Part shown: one piece after another, positions 10,201 to 19,709 of the stretch | How the letters are laid out: every line of letters starts with the position of its first letter | Numbering within the stretch: position 1 is the first letter of the stretch | Position numbers and translations under genes: made by a program | Notes under the pieces: generated by a model | What the model saw: only the letters and a program-made list of their open reading frames with translations | Databases searched by the model: none | Told to the model about the DNA's origin: nothing | Origin: Auricularia sp. M13 | Lineage: Eukaryota; Basidiomycota; Agaricomycetes; Auriculariales; Auriculariaceae | Direction: 5' to 3' | Assembly (NCBI GenBank): GCA_037042915.1 | Contig: CM073193.1 | Location: forward strand, 744,001-808,000 | Length of the DNA stretch: 64,000 bases

Positions 10201-12351
10201 ATGGATACTCTGCGCCTGGGCAGAGACCATGGAGGTCTGGGCCTGTTCCACACTGAGAGTAGGAATGATGCACAGTACCTGAAATGGGTGGGCGCATACA
10301 TCAAGAATGATGAGACGCGTCCTATGTGGACCTACCTGGCAGACTTCATCTTCAGAACTGCCATCATCAACAAGGACAAGAAATGGGTGCCAATAGACGC
10401 ACGCATCAACCCCTTCCAACAGGTGTGGCGACCCAACAAGCAGAAACTCCCTTTCATCTTGCAGCAAATGGTGAGGGTTGCAACAAAATATAATGTCGCC
10501 CTCGATGCGCCTCAGATCCCAGAGCACATAAGGGAAGATATGCCCATATGGGCACACCCAGCCATGGGACAACCAGATGTCCTGCGAGAATATAGGAGAG
10601 AAGTGCGATGCCTAAAGACCTCTCATGCGGTATGTACGGTTGAAGATCTCGAAGAGATAGCTGAACCTGATGACCTCAACCATGAGGAGTCCAGTACCTG
10701 CATATGCGACAACTGTATGACTGATAGAACAGAGGGCTGCAAGAACCCCTTCAAATGCCAGGAGTTTGCTCGTGACATACTGAGCGAGCTTGCGCCCAAG
10801 TGGAACACTGCGACCACACAGGCTGAAGTAGACTCCAGCATGTGGGAAACTTTCGTAGAGGGTCGCATGGAGGCAATCCAGATTGGTGAACCAATAATTT
10901 TCGACCCAACCCTACACCAAGGTGATGATCTGGCCAGCTACTACAGAGCTTTCGTGGACACAATGGCCCTCAGCGGGAGAGGGGTGACAGATACCATATG
11001 TGATGAGGCACCTGTACGACCACATGGAGACAAGGATGCAGAGGCTGTGGAAGTGGTCGTCTGCGGTGCAATCATAAATGGAGATTCAGCAATTGCCAAG
11101 GGCGGCTTTGCAGCATATTTTCCAGAACACGACTTCGACGACAAAGTGGGCTTCTGCCCAGGGGATACACACTCCTACGTGCGCAGTGTAGCCACAGCGA
11201 TAAAGATGGCAGCAACAACGGCACCAAGACATCGCCCTCTGCACATGATCAGCACCAGTGCAGCAGTGGTAAGAATGCTCACCCTTGATTTATCCAAGCA
11301 TGAGTCCACTGGATGGATGGACTTGCCAAATGAGGCAGACGCCATGCGAGCAGCGGCTGCAGCTCTGCGTGCCAGAGGTGCACCGACCTCGTTCACATGC
11401 ATAGCCAAGAACAGAGTCAAGCACTGGCCACAGGTTGGAGAGGCAAGAAAAATGGCCCTTGTGGCTGCAGAAGTGGGCCCACCTTTTGATTTGGACCTCG
11501 AGGAGCTGGTGCCCTTTGATAAGCCTGGGCTTGCAATTGCAAATATCACTCAGAGAGAAGCACATAGAGCCATAAAATGGCTCGCCCAGGAAAAAGTCAA
11601 ACAGCGAAAAGCGACTTTCGAAAATCTCAAACTAATAAAATGGCGTGTACATCATGCGACAGACTTCATGCCACTGGAGTCTCAGTTCTGGCAGAGTCTG
11701 CAATCCAAAAACCTTTCGCGCAGTGTGCGCAACTTCCTTTGGAAAATGGCCCATGGTGCGCACAAAGTTGGCGATTATTTCAGCAAAATGCCAGAACCAT
11801 GGGCGTCATATGCCACATGTCCATCATGCCAGGAAACTGAGACCATGGAACACATCCTCCTAAAATGCGAGAGCTCAGGTTTTGAAACAGTGTGGGCCTT
11901 GGCTCAGGACTTCCTGAAGAGTCGCAAGATCAACATAGACATAGACATCGGGGTTATCATGGGTTGTGCAACCATGCGAATAGGACACATGGGGTCTGCA
12001 AGAAATCGTGCGCTGGAGCGCATCTTCTGCATTATTGTGTCAGAATCCGCCTTCCTGATCTGGAAGATAAGGTGTGAAACCCGTATTGAGCACGCTGAGG
12101 ATCCAGACTGGGTCATGCCAGAAGAGGAAGTGACCAAGAGATGGAAGAAAATGTGCGAATCACGCCGCGTGCAAGACAAACTTCTCACAAATAAACATCG
12201 TTACAAGACAAAGGCGCTGTGCAATGTACTATATGAAGATACTTGGATAGATCGCAGTGCCAACCCTGATTACTGGAAAGCACAAATTTGGAATAAACAG
12301 ACCGGTTTTTTAGTGGGTACGGGGAATGACACCAGGAATGGTGTCGGCTGA
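7255..12351 (+). CDS. LINE ORF2, endonuclease-reverse transcriptase
   Basis: One uninterrupted frame encodes about 1,698 aa from the first in-frame ATG; the frame stays open upstream to 6922. The endonuclease follows at 7.46-8.2 kb, with the catalytic blocks AIQETHL, LGDFN, SRIDRIY and DHSRIS. The reverse transcriptase spans about 8.95-9.9 kb, with AGLDGL, NYRPITLLN, QAGFVQGRSI, ALDQEKAYDRI, GVRQGDPLSCLLF and the catalytic LYADDT. A long C-terminal region follows and ends near 11.8 kb in a Cys/His cluster (CPSCQETETMEHILLKC) typical of LINE ORF2 proteins. The protein nicks target DNA and primes reverse transcription of the element RNA there. All catalytic residues are present. Codon use is AT-richer than in ORF1, so the two ORFs may have different histories. 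Confidence 0.92.
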   Translation: MNNILTPEGWRQDAHQSGKTGTDASDLTTPRSVAGLSSAYVQTPSDAGNNYSNHAVLPIMQDNQMRSKKSTKAYIKLASENMKGRGAQKIAGSIKWKKIAEDIRSQKIGIMAIQETHLDAQHLDEIHCYYEHLHVENTALPANPTGAGGVALVFNKLLTNYRTIDTHVLVPGRAIVCKIEWHRNSSLVVLAIYAPTTAKANKEFWETLKKTLRRAKGKIPKPDVMLGDFNQVEDPIDRFPAKLSKIDSPQSFEDLKRYLKVTDGWRDTFPDSIEWTWRNMPLSSMSRIDRIYLTNKMRAVSRQWGINVSSINTYDHSRISVELVCRDAPDIGPGRWTMSENLTRDKIFMSEVYKLGKDAQSEMDTIAFLGRTEYNNPQRTWERLKEQIRKAAKTRSKDLNCARRTKLTKAQEQRNSAKTCLRAASSPDEITEAKAQLRKAEMEIYNLQDGSHTSIFQNRSTRVWLEAETMSKSWFSWVKSKKPRDTMMQLKRPGCEPAQYVLESRDMADLAGEYHNSIQSKDLDVDEAARSLAIEHALDHLERRADASARAKLAAVISREDVTESLASSKCGKAAGLDGLIYELWKVIHKQFCKSRGKEDQTFDVVGMMTMVFEDIELHGLDADSKFAEGWLCPLYKKGDRSEIANYRPITLLNTDYKIYTKALALRLASIAPQLIHESQAGFVQGRSITDHSKITSLILDYAEAKEENGAIVALDQEKAYDRIRHDYLHKILKAFGFPEHFVNAVRTLYENAFTVVMINGFASKKFRVTRGVRQGDPLSCLLFNLAIEPLSAMLRRSELRGYKIDGIEGKLIATLYADDTTVYMSEKDSYQRLFQILDQWCLAAGARFNVQKTEIVPMGTKEYRTQVLDSRCLKDGDPAIPDSVRIARDGEPIRILGTWPGNEVQNVNAWSSIQDKIAETLQRWESKRPSLNGRSIISQVVVGGFTQYLTAAQGMPTKLEKRLDKMTLDFLWAGSRRHPINMDTLRLGRDHGGLGLFHTESRNDAQYLKWVGAYIKNDETRPMWTYLADFIFRTAIINKDKKWVPIDARINPFQQVWRPNKQKLPFILQQMVRVATKYNVALDAPQIPEHIREDMPIWAHPAMGQPDVLREYRREVRCLKTSHAVCTVEDLEEIAEPDDLNHEESSTCICDNCMTDRTEGCKNPFKCQEFARDILSELAPKWNTATTQAEVDSSMWETFVEGRMEAIQIGEPIIFDPTLHQGDDLASYYRAFVDTMALSGRGVTDTICDEAPVRPHGDKDAEAVEVVVCGAIINGDSAIAKGGFAAYFPEHDFDDKVGFCPGDTHSYVRSVATAIKMAATTAPRHRPLHMISTSAAVVRMLTLDLSKHESTGWMDLPNEADAMRAAAAALRARGAPTSFTCIAKNRVKHWPQVGEARKMALVAAEVGPPFDLDLEELVPFDKPGLAIANITQREAHRAIKWLAQEKVKQRKATFENLKLIKWRVHHATDFMPLESQFWQSLQSKNLSRSVRNFLWKMAHGAHKVGDYFSKMPEPWASYATCPSCQETETMEHILLKCESSGFETVWALAQDFLKSRKINIDIDIGVIMGCATMRIGHMGSARNRALERIFCIIVSESAFLIWKIRCETRIEHAEDPDWVMPEEEVTKRWKKMCESRRVQDKLLTNKHRYKTKALCNVLYEDTWIDRSANPDYWKAQIWNKQTGFLVGTGNDTRNGVG

Positions 12352-12517
12352 TTCTCAAGCCCCACACTACCCCAACAGGTGTGCTAAAGGCTATTTTTCC
12401 GGTCGGTGTCGTCGTTTCATATGGACTGCCTCCCAGTCCTAACTCCAGCAGCCCGCCACGGCGGGCAAGGATGGGCAAGGGATAACTATGTTATTCTAAC
12501 CCTATCTGACGCTCCAC

Positions 12518-12539
12518 AAAAAAAAAAAAAAAAAAAAAA
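12518..12539 (+). repeat. LINE 3' poly(A) tail
   Basis: A run of 22 A closes the LINE 166 bases after the ORF2 stop. It marks the 3' insertion junction. Confidence 0.9.
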
Positions 12540-12572
12540 GAAGAGCATAGAACTTGCGATGAACACCACGCG

Positions 12573-13023
12573 TCAATCCTGTGTAGTGCTCGTAAGCCTC
12601 AGTTCGTTCAGGATGAGGGACTCACAGTTGGGTTCTGCGACAACGTCGACGATCGCAGGGTTTCCTGAGGAGTCACCCGCCGTCGCCGTCGAAGTCTCCC
12701 ACTCCGAAAGCATGGTCACAAACGCGTCGTGTCCCTCCTTCTGTGCTCTATCCCGCGGTGCCAAACCGTTGTTGTTGCGTGCTGTGAGAGATGCCCCCCG
12801 GTCAAGAAGTAACCGGGCTATGTCAAGATGTCCCAAACGCGCGGCCAGATGCAATGCAGTCCTTCCCTTGAAATCCGAGTGCTGAATGTCACAGCCCTCG
12901 TCGAGCAGGAGAGAACATACATCGGAGTGCCGTCCATCTGCAGCAAAGAGCAGAGCCGTCCATCCAATGTCATCGGCTAGGTTGAGAGAGGCCCCGTTAG
13001 TCTGTATCAAATCACACCTGCCC
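12573..13023 (-). pseudogene. detached C-terminal ankyrin repeats of the NLR
   Basis: Reading on the minus strand, ankyrin coding resumes beyond the insertion at 13024-13264: the end of one repeat (GASLNLAD), two full repeats (DIGWTALLFAADGRH..., FKGRTALHLAARLGH...), a degenerate capping repeat (NNGLAPRDRAQKEGHD) and a short polar tail to a stop at 12573. The sequence is clearly the end of the array upstream, but the insertion introduces stops, so it cannot be translated with the main gene without an unseen splice. The LINE poly(A) lies 33 bases past its stop. Confidence 0.75.
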
Positions 13024-13264
13024 GATTGAGAGCCCCCAATTCGGCTCTGGCCGTGATGCACGTGATCCAAAACGCGTCTGGTCTCGATGGCTGGGACCCA
13101 ATTTCACCTGCTTTTTTGGTGAGACTCAAGTGAGAATTGACCCTCAATGAAATTGGAACCTCAGTCCGCAGGGTCTAGCTTATGCGACAAGCCATACGAG
13201 CCGTCCACCGGGTTAAGCGCTGTCCCCGGATCAGGGATTGCCTCCGAATTGGGGGCTCTCAATC
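13024..13264. mobile_element. 241-bp MITE-like insertion with perfect 21-bp terminal inverted repeats
   Basis: Positions 13024-13044 and 13244-13264 are perfect inverted repeats (core GAGAGCCCCCAATTCGG). The interior has a second small inverted pair (CCAATTTCA and TGAAATTGG) and no ORF. The element lies within the ankyrin array and separates the repeats on its two sides. I could not find a clear target-site duplication, so the superfamily is open. Confidence 0.7.
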
Positions 13265-13282
13265 AGAGGGGCGCGTATTGAT

Positions 13283-13326
13283 GCAGACTTTACTTCGAAC
13301 GATTATCTTCGAACGTCAAAGTCTGC
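13283..13326. repeat. 44-bp imperfect palindrome next to the MITE-like insertion
   Basis: The arms GCAGACTTTACTTCGAA and TTCGAACGTCAAAGTCTGC pair around a loop of about 8 bases. It begins 19 bases from the 241-bp insertion and overlaps the last codons of the interrupted ankyrin frame. It could be a second small foldback element or a rearrangement scar. Confidence 0.5.
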
Positions 13327-16300
13327 GAAGGAGACTAAGGCCCCGTGGTGAATGAGCAACTTGACAGCTTCCGTGTGGCCTTTCCTAGCTGCGAGATGGA
13401 GCGGCGTGAGAAAAAATCCGTTCGGGGCGTCCACAGTGGCGCCGCGTTGGATGAGAAGCTGTGCAACTCCGACGTGCCCCAAATCTGCGGCCAGGTGCAA
13501 CGCAGTATCGCCATCGGAATTCGAGTGCAGGATGTCACAGCCCTCGTCCAACAGAAGGGAGCAGACATCGGAGTGCCCTCCGTGCGCAGCAAAGAGCAGA
13601 GCTGTCCATCCATCCTCATCAACTAAGGTGAGAGAGGCCCCGTGGTTAATGAGCAACTTGACAGCTTCCGTACGGCCTTTCAAAGCTGCGTGATGGAGCG
13701 GTGTGCATAGAAGTTTGTTCGGGGCGTCCACACGGGCGCCGCGTTGGATGAGAAGATGTGCAACTCTGAGATGTCCAGAATGCGCGGCCAGATGCAACGC
13801 AGTCCGTCCCTCGAAATACGGGTGCTGAATGTCACAGCCCTCGTCAATCAGGAGAGAACATACATCGGAGTGCCCTCCGTCCGCAGCAAAGAACAGAGCT
13901 GTCCATCCATCCTCATCAACTAAGGTGAGAGAGGCCCCGTGGTGAATGAGCAACTTGACAGCTTCCGTGTGGCCTTTCCTAGCTGCGAGATGGAGCGGCG
14001 TGAGAAAAAATCCGTTCGGGGCGTCCACAGTGGCGCCGCGTTGGATGAGAAGCTGTGCAACTCCGACGTGCCCCAAATCTGCGGCCAGGTGCAACGCAGT
14101 ATCGCCATCGGAATTCGAGTGCAGGATGTCACAGCCCTCGTCCGACAGAAGGGAGCAGACATCGAAGTGCCCTCCGTCCGCAGCAAAGAACAGAGCTGTC
14201 CATCCGACCTCATCGACTAAGGTGAGAGAGGCCCCATGGTGAATGAGCAACTCGACAGCTTCTGTGCGGCCTTTCCAAGCTGCGTAATGGAGCGGTGTGT
14301 GCAGAAGTTTGTTCGGGGCGTCCACATGGGCGCCGTGTTGGATGAGAAGATGTGCAACTCCGAGATGTCCAGAATGCACGGCCAGATGCAACGCAGTCCG
14401 TCCCTCGAAATCCGAGTGCTGAATGTCACAGCCCTCGTCGAGCAGGAGAGAACAGACATCGCAGTGCCCTCCATCTGCAGCAAAGAGCAGAGCGGTCCAT
14501 CCAATGTTATCGGCTAGGGTGAGAGAGGCCCCCTGGTAAATGAGCAATTTGACAGCTTCCGTGTGGCCATTCCAAGCTGCAAGATGGAGCGATGTGCGCA
14601 GAAGTTTGTTCGGGGCGTCCACATGGGCGCCGCGTTGGATGAGAAGCTGTGCAACTCCGAGGTGTCCCAAATTCGCGGCCACATGCAACGCAGTGTTGCC
14701 GCCAGAGCTCGCGTGGATATCGCAGCCCTTGTCCAACAGGAGAGAACAGACATCGGAGTGCCCATTATATGCAGCGTAGTGCATCGTGGTAGCCCCGAAT
14801 TCATCGATTGACCCAACAGCCTGAGGATGGTGAGCTAGGAGCAGCTCCACGACATCCATGTGACCATTTGCTGCCGCAAGATGAAGTGGGGTACGTCCGG
14901 TATTGTCAGGGTTTCCGCGACTGTTTGGCACGTCTACGCCATGTGTCAGAAACCATGATACAAGGGGCAGCTTCCCCCACACGCAAGCTGCCTCAAAATC
15001 GGTGTAGTAGCCCTCAGCTCTGAATGCGAACTGTTTTTTGAGCGTGGCTGGAGCAGGTGTGAGGTACTCCGGCAGGACATCTTTGCCATTGCTGTCGATG
15101 AGCTCATTGACGTGGCACACCCAGAACAATTCGCGTAGGCAGTGAGATCGAGGGGCAGGTTGTTCTCCAAGACGGTCAGGCAAACGCGAAGCCAGGTCAT
15201 GTGAGCTGTCCCAGTATCGAACACATAGAAGCGAACGAGGGAAGGACTTGATCGACATGCTGCCGACTGAAGGAACTCGACGATGGAAAGATGGATAAAC
15301 CGGACGATCTTTTGGCCGCTGTCGTCTTTCGTGATACGTAGCAGGGCTGGTAGGCGAGATAGAACGAAAGCCTCGTGCCCGGGAATATCGTCCAAGACAT
15401 GAGGGAGAAGCAGACGCTGATGCGGTGGGTCTGTGCGAGGCACGTCGTCAAGACAAGGAAACTCGAAGACCACAAGCAGCTCGGCTACTTGACGAGGAGA
15501 TAAGCTGTTCTCAGATACGGCCAGACATTGGAGAACGTGGGACACCAAATTGATCATGGCCGCCGAGGTAGAGAAGCTCTCAATGATCGTGCGGTATGTA
15601 TGATCGAGCGTTTCCGGGATTTCATCCAGCATCTTCTCGATGCAGCATGGAACAGCCTGACGCAGACGGTCGAGATGAAGGGAAGCCCAGAGGAACCTAA
15701 AACAGGTAAGGTCAGCGTCACGGTGATCAATGGTGCAACTCACATGCCCTCCGCCTTCGCCTTGAGGATGCGAGCAACAGCGTCCTTCCGTTCCATAGGC
15801 CAATCAAATTCCGCGAGTCGTACATTAATATACTGCTCAAGCAGTTCGCGGTGATGGGCGCTGTCGTTCAGATGTAGGCGATGTGCGGCATGCTCCTCCA
15901 TGTATTGGACCAAGTCATGGTTTCCTCGGCGGCTGGCAACGATTATACGAGCGCCGGTACCTCTCAGAGCATTCAGAAGAGATTGCACTGCTTTCCATCG
16001 TTCAACGATTTTGGGGCACTCGTCTAGTGCGTCGACGGCAAGAATTCTCGGCGCAGCAGCGAGCATCGCTGTCGCTGCGTCACGAAGGACCTCTTCAGAT
16101 GCCGTTTGCTCGTAGCCTTGCTTGCAAGCACTGATAAGCGCAGGGGGGTATCCACCCAAGCGGAGACCCAGCTGAAAGACCACTGCAGCCAGGAAGTCTC
16201 TAAGAGTGGGTTGTCCATTTCGCATATCAAAATGGAAATAGACGCGCTCTTTCGGTGGCAGACGTTGAACAACCGCCGAGCTGCGCCTGTGATGAGGCCA

Positions 16301-17979
16301 ATAGCTAAATGATGTGTCAAACCTACTCACAGAAGGACGCTCTTTCCGCTGCCAGCTAAGAAAATTTGAACACGAGTCGACAGCACCGAGATAATAGCCA
16401 GGAAACGTACGATCGGCTGAAATCCAGTACAAGCCCAGGTTTGATCCTTTCTCAGCGTTCTTCCACTCGGTGAATTTATCGTCGAAGAACCAGTCAGGCG
16501 AGACCGTGACTACCGCTTGCAGCTCGCGCTGCCTGTCCTCGATGTTTCGCCCGACAGCCAGCCACTTTTCAAACTTAGCGCTGTCTATACGTTTGTGAAT
16601 CCATCCGTATCGACAGGAGAAAGAAAACGGCGTACCCATAACCTGCTGGATTAAGACAGTAACCTTCTGCACGACCCTGTCGTCCCCGCGCTTGATTTCT
16701 GGTACGATCTCGTGAACAGCAGCATTGGTAGAAAGGAGCAACGCTTGCTAAGGGGGACTACTGAACACAGCAGCGTGACCACAAGAAGAATACATACGTT
16801 GAATGTATCTCTGGCTTCCTCCAGTGCGTGTTTCTCCTTGGAAATAATGCCATTTGCAGTGGCCACTGCGACGAAGCGTTTGAGCCAGGATGTTGCTCGG
16901 AGAAGATACAATCGTATGATCGTGCGCTGCAGCAGTCTTCGGCAACCAGAGATCAGTGACCCTCCTTTGTTGTCAAATACGAGACCGACCGCAAAAACGC
17001 CTTAGTTTGTGCGTCCAGGGCATCACATGCGCCGACATGGGGACGATAATACTTCAGGAGAACGTCCCAATATGACTGAATCGTTGTCTGCAGTGCCTCT
17101 ACGCTGTCTTTCGACGCATGGTAGTCCTGCACAAATGCATTGACCCGAATCGTTTGTCATTCGAGCAATTTGCGTACCTCAACATGCTTCAAAACTTGCA
17201 GCAAGGTTTGCCCGGTTGCCTTGACTGGTGCAATCACAGTACCGTCCGTTGCGTTGACGGTTCCTGCTAGCAGCAGCTTGATGCCGTCCCATGTCGTATC
17301 CCATAACGAAATACCTTCGCTGACCCATGCACCTTTAGCAGCGACACGCCGGTATCTGCAGATCAAGACGGCATACCCTATCTCCGATTTATCTTCCTTC
17401 CAGGCTAACGGTCGAGGGAACTTGACATCGCCGTCGCCCTCAACAAGCAAGCTACGCCCATCCTTGATCTGGTAATGTCGACGAGGTTTGGCAGCGTGGC
17501 CTGGACGCAGACGAAATGCTCGCTCACCTGGAGAATGGATTCAAACGCCTCGATGGCGTCTTTGCAGTCGCCTCGCATCTTGCTCAGCTGGTATCTCTTG
17601 GTCAACCACGGTCCTTTCTTCTCCGTATCTTCCATATCAGCAGCGCATTGCATAAGCACTCTGTAGATCGCAAGGTAAGTTGGGCTTGGCCTGAGACCGT
17701 AACGCTCACTTTGTCGCGATGTCGACGACTGGTTGCGCGAAGAGCGGAAGCTCGACGATGGCCTTGCGGGTGCAGCTGGAGCACACCGCCCGTTGAAGAC
17801 CATCCGCTGCTTGGAACAACTGGTCATATTCCTTTCTGTGGCGTTTCATGCTCTAAACGATCAGTCAGTGCACGTTGAGACGGAACATAGGCGCGTACGC
17901 TCGCAACTGCCTGGAACCGCTTCACTGCGTCCTGCAGCTTGACGACATCCTCTGGAATAATCGCAGCTTTGCTCGACAT
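13303..17979 (-). CDS. NACHT-ankyrin NLR (STAND receptor), interrupted
   Basis: A STAND-type NLR. The start is MSSKAAII at 17979. Introns that keep the protein in frame: 17898-17853, 17709-17661, 17527-17469, 17177-17127, 16797-16748, 16410-16356, 16330-16287, 15743-15697. An N-terminal region of about 300 aa is not recognised. The NACHT core has Walker A (WISADPGSGKSVLL, rebuilt across two introns), Walker B (LAVDALDEC), FLWASLHLDRLR and the winged-helix region. At least 16 ankyrin repeats of 33 aa follow, in a higher-order pattern of three. Such proteins oligomerise on ligand binding by the repeats and trigger defence or incompatibility responses. Two problems: coding changes frame near 15.14 kb (at TAYANC / ELFWVCHV) with no intron to explain it, and the array is cut by the insertion at 13.02-13.26 kb. 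The splice near 17.0 kb is unresolved. Possibly a pseudogene. Confidence 0.85.
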
Positions 17980-18117
17980 GGTGGGTTGTGCGAGAACGAA
18001 GTGCCAATCCCGAAGCCAAGTCGACTGCGATACAGCAGGCCCTTGGACACGCCGAAGCTGCACGTCGATAGGCGCCGCAAGTCACAGGGCGCCCTGGAAT
18101 TGGCCAAAGGCTGAGAC

Positions 18118-18254
18118 CAAGGGGCATCCCGGATAGCGCGCCGTGATTCCACGTCCCCCACCTGGGTCGTGGGAAAAATCAAATTTTGGTGACTTCGGCT
18201 TGGCGGCATCGATACAAACTGGATGCATGGGTCACTATCCGGGATGCCCCTTGG
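18118..18254. mobile_element. 137-bp hAT-like MITE
   Basis: The terminal inverted repeats are CAAGGGGCATCCCGGATAG (18118-18136) and its exact complement (18236-18254). They are flanked by a perfect 8-bp direct repeat, GCTGAGAC, at 18110-18117 and 18255-18262. An 8-bp duplication with CA...TG ends is the hAT signature. There is no ORF inside. The element lies 138 bases upstream of the NLR start codon, in its promoter or 5' UTR. Confidence 0.85.
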
Positions 18255-18262
18255 CTGAGACA

Positions 18263-19709
18263 CGTTCACTGCTTTTCTCGACAAGCCAGAGGAGTACTGT
18301 GCCATCCCGTTTACACAAGCCTCGCAACGAGCAATTCTACCTGAATTTGTGCAATGCGCACGGACACGTTAGGGTCAGCCTAGGAACCCACGTGCGTCTG
18401 CCCTTGAACAATGAAAGCTAAGCCCGTGGTCGTGTGAGCAGTCGAGACCATGCAAGTGTAAAAAAATCATGTAGACAGCATTCAGGATGTCCAACTGAAG
18501 GCAGCACCGTGCGCGCGGTGCGGCGAGGTTCACTTCCTTCCATGGGTCCTGCGAGACCATGTATCAGGCCATGCGAAACGCGCTGGATGCGGGACGTACG
18601 TACTTGGTTCCTGCCTACAATTACGCTGGGCGCGTTGTGATACAAGAACAACGTCAGCTGGTCGGGCTGGGCGTTCTTCAACAGCCTATACGAAGGTAAA
18701 TGGCGCAGCGGGAGGTTCCTTCAATACCAAACGCGAATGTAGAGGAGAAAAGGCGCAAATGGTAAGTATTGGCAGGCTGCAGACAGAACTCGAGGGACGC
18801 ACCAGTCCTCCGTTGCGAGATTCAAATATGGCACCGGGCTCTTTGACATGATTTTTGGAGGCGGACGTAGGAAAATAGCGCTATGTGTCGCTGTGCTCAA
18901 TGCGCGTCGCACGCATGTCATCGAGCTCAGGGTCAAGATCTGAGAGCCTGTGAACCGCGAGTTGCCGCTATGCTTCTCTTTCCTGTCCTGGCACCTGCAG
19001 ACTCGAATAAAAAAAAAGTAGTAGCTTGCGGCCAGCCTCTCGTGCGTTGCAGACATATGCTTGAACCCACACCGCACGCGCGAGATGTCGCCAATAATTA
19101 CAAGCGCTCAGACTCTGTCCGGCAGCGCTCGATTTTTGAATCGACGCCCCGACGCCCGGTCCTGGTTTGCAGCTCATGGGTATTAGGCACTTCATCGATT
19201 ATCTCCCTGCCCTGTGCTCTGCTCGTGTGGCTGAAACCCTATCCCGGTTCAATTCTGCTGCGCCTGCTGCCCTGCAAGTGGAAACCAATCCGCTGGACTT
19301 TGTCTAAGGCCAGATTCTGCACAGCCCATTGCCTTTCTGGTTTGCCGTACAAAACTCATCCTCAGATGAACATGCCGACATTTTCCGTATGCCCTGTTTC
19401 CTGATTTTCAGCTTGGAGAAGCGACCATCGACGAACTGGAAAATGTGCTCTCGAAAATAAAGGTCTCCTGACATCGCCCTGTGCTGCCTGCTGAGCATAC
19501 AGCAGACCGACTCAGATCTTCGGTATGTCTTGCGTTCCTGACGAGGTTTCCATATTGATTTGTCACATCTCCACAGCGCACTCATCCACTGTTAGCCCTA
19601 GATGTTATGGACACACCACGACCGCGGAATCCCGCTGCGCGAGCGAGCCGGCGGACGAATATGCGGGGATAGTACAGAACGCAGCACACACCTCAACTTC
19701 GGCCATGCT
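18263..19709. other. 1.4-kb intergenic region, no gene recognised
   Basis: The open frames here are short and resemble nothing I know. A frame on the plus strand (18883-19404) and one on the minus strand (19304-19585) are open, but without conserved motifs or a plausible splice structure. Confidence 0.4.

Larger units (their letters stand above)
3618..12539 (+). mobile_element. LINE (non-LTR) retrotransposon with APE-type endonuclease
   Basis: This is a non-LTR retrotransposon on the plus strand: an ORF1 with a zinc knuckle, a spacer of about 1 kb, a long ORF2 with endonuclease and reverse transcriptase, and a terminal poly(A) of 22 bases (12518-12539). The left limit given is the first ORF1 codon; the true 5' end is not defined and may lie further upstream. 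I found no target-site duplication. The RT motifs look L1/Tx1-like, but clade placement needs a tree. The 3' end stops 33 bases short of the stop codon of the convergently oriented NLR remnant at 12573. ORF2 is intact while ORF1 is shifted, so the copy is fairly young but probably not autonomous. Confidence 0.85.

Noticed and set aside
13345-14811. several plus-strand ORFs of about 93 aa in the ankyrin region
   Set aside because: They are shadows of the periodic minus-strand ankyrin coding.
18883-19404. 173-codon plus-strand ORF
   Set aside because: No ATG context, domain or homology-like pattern; probably chance.
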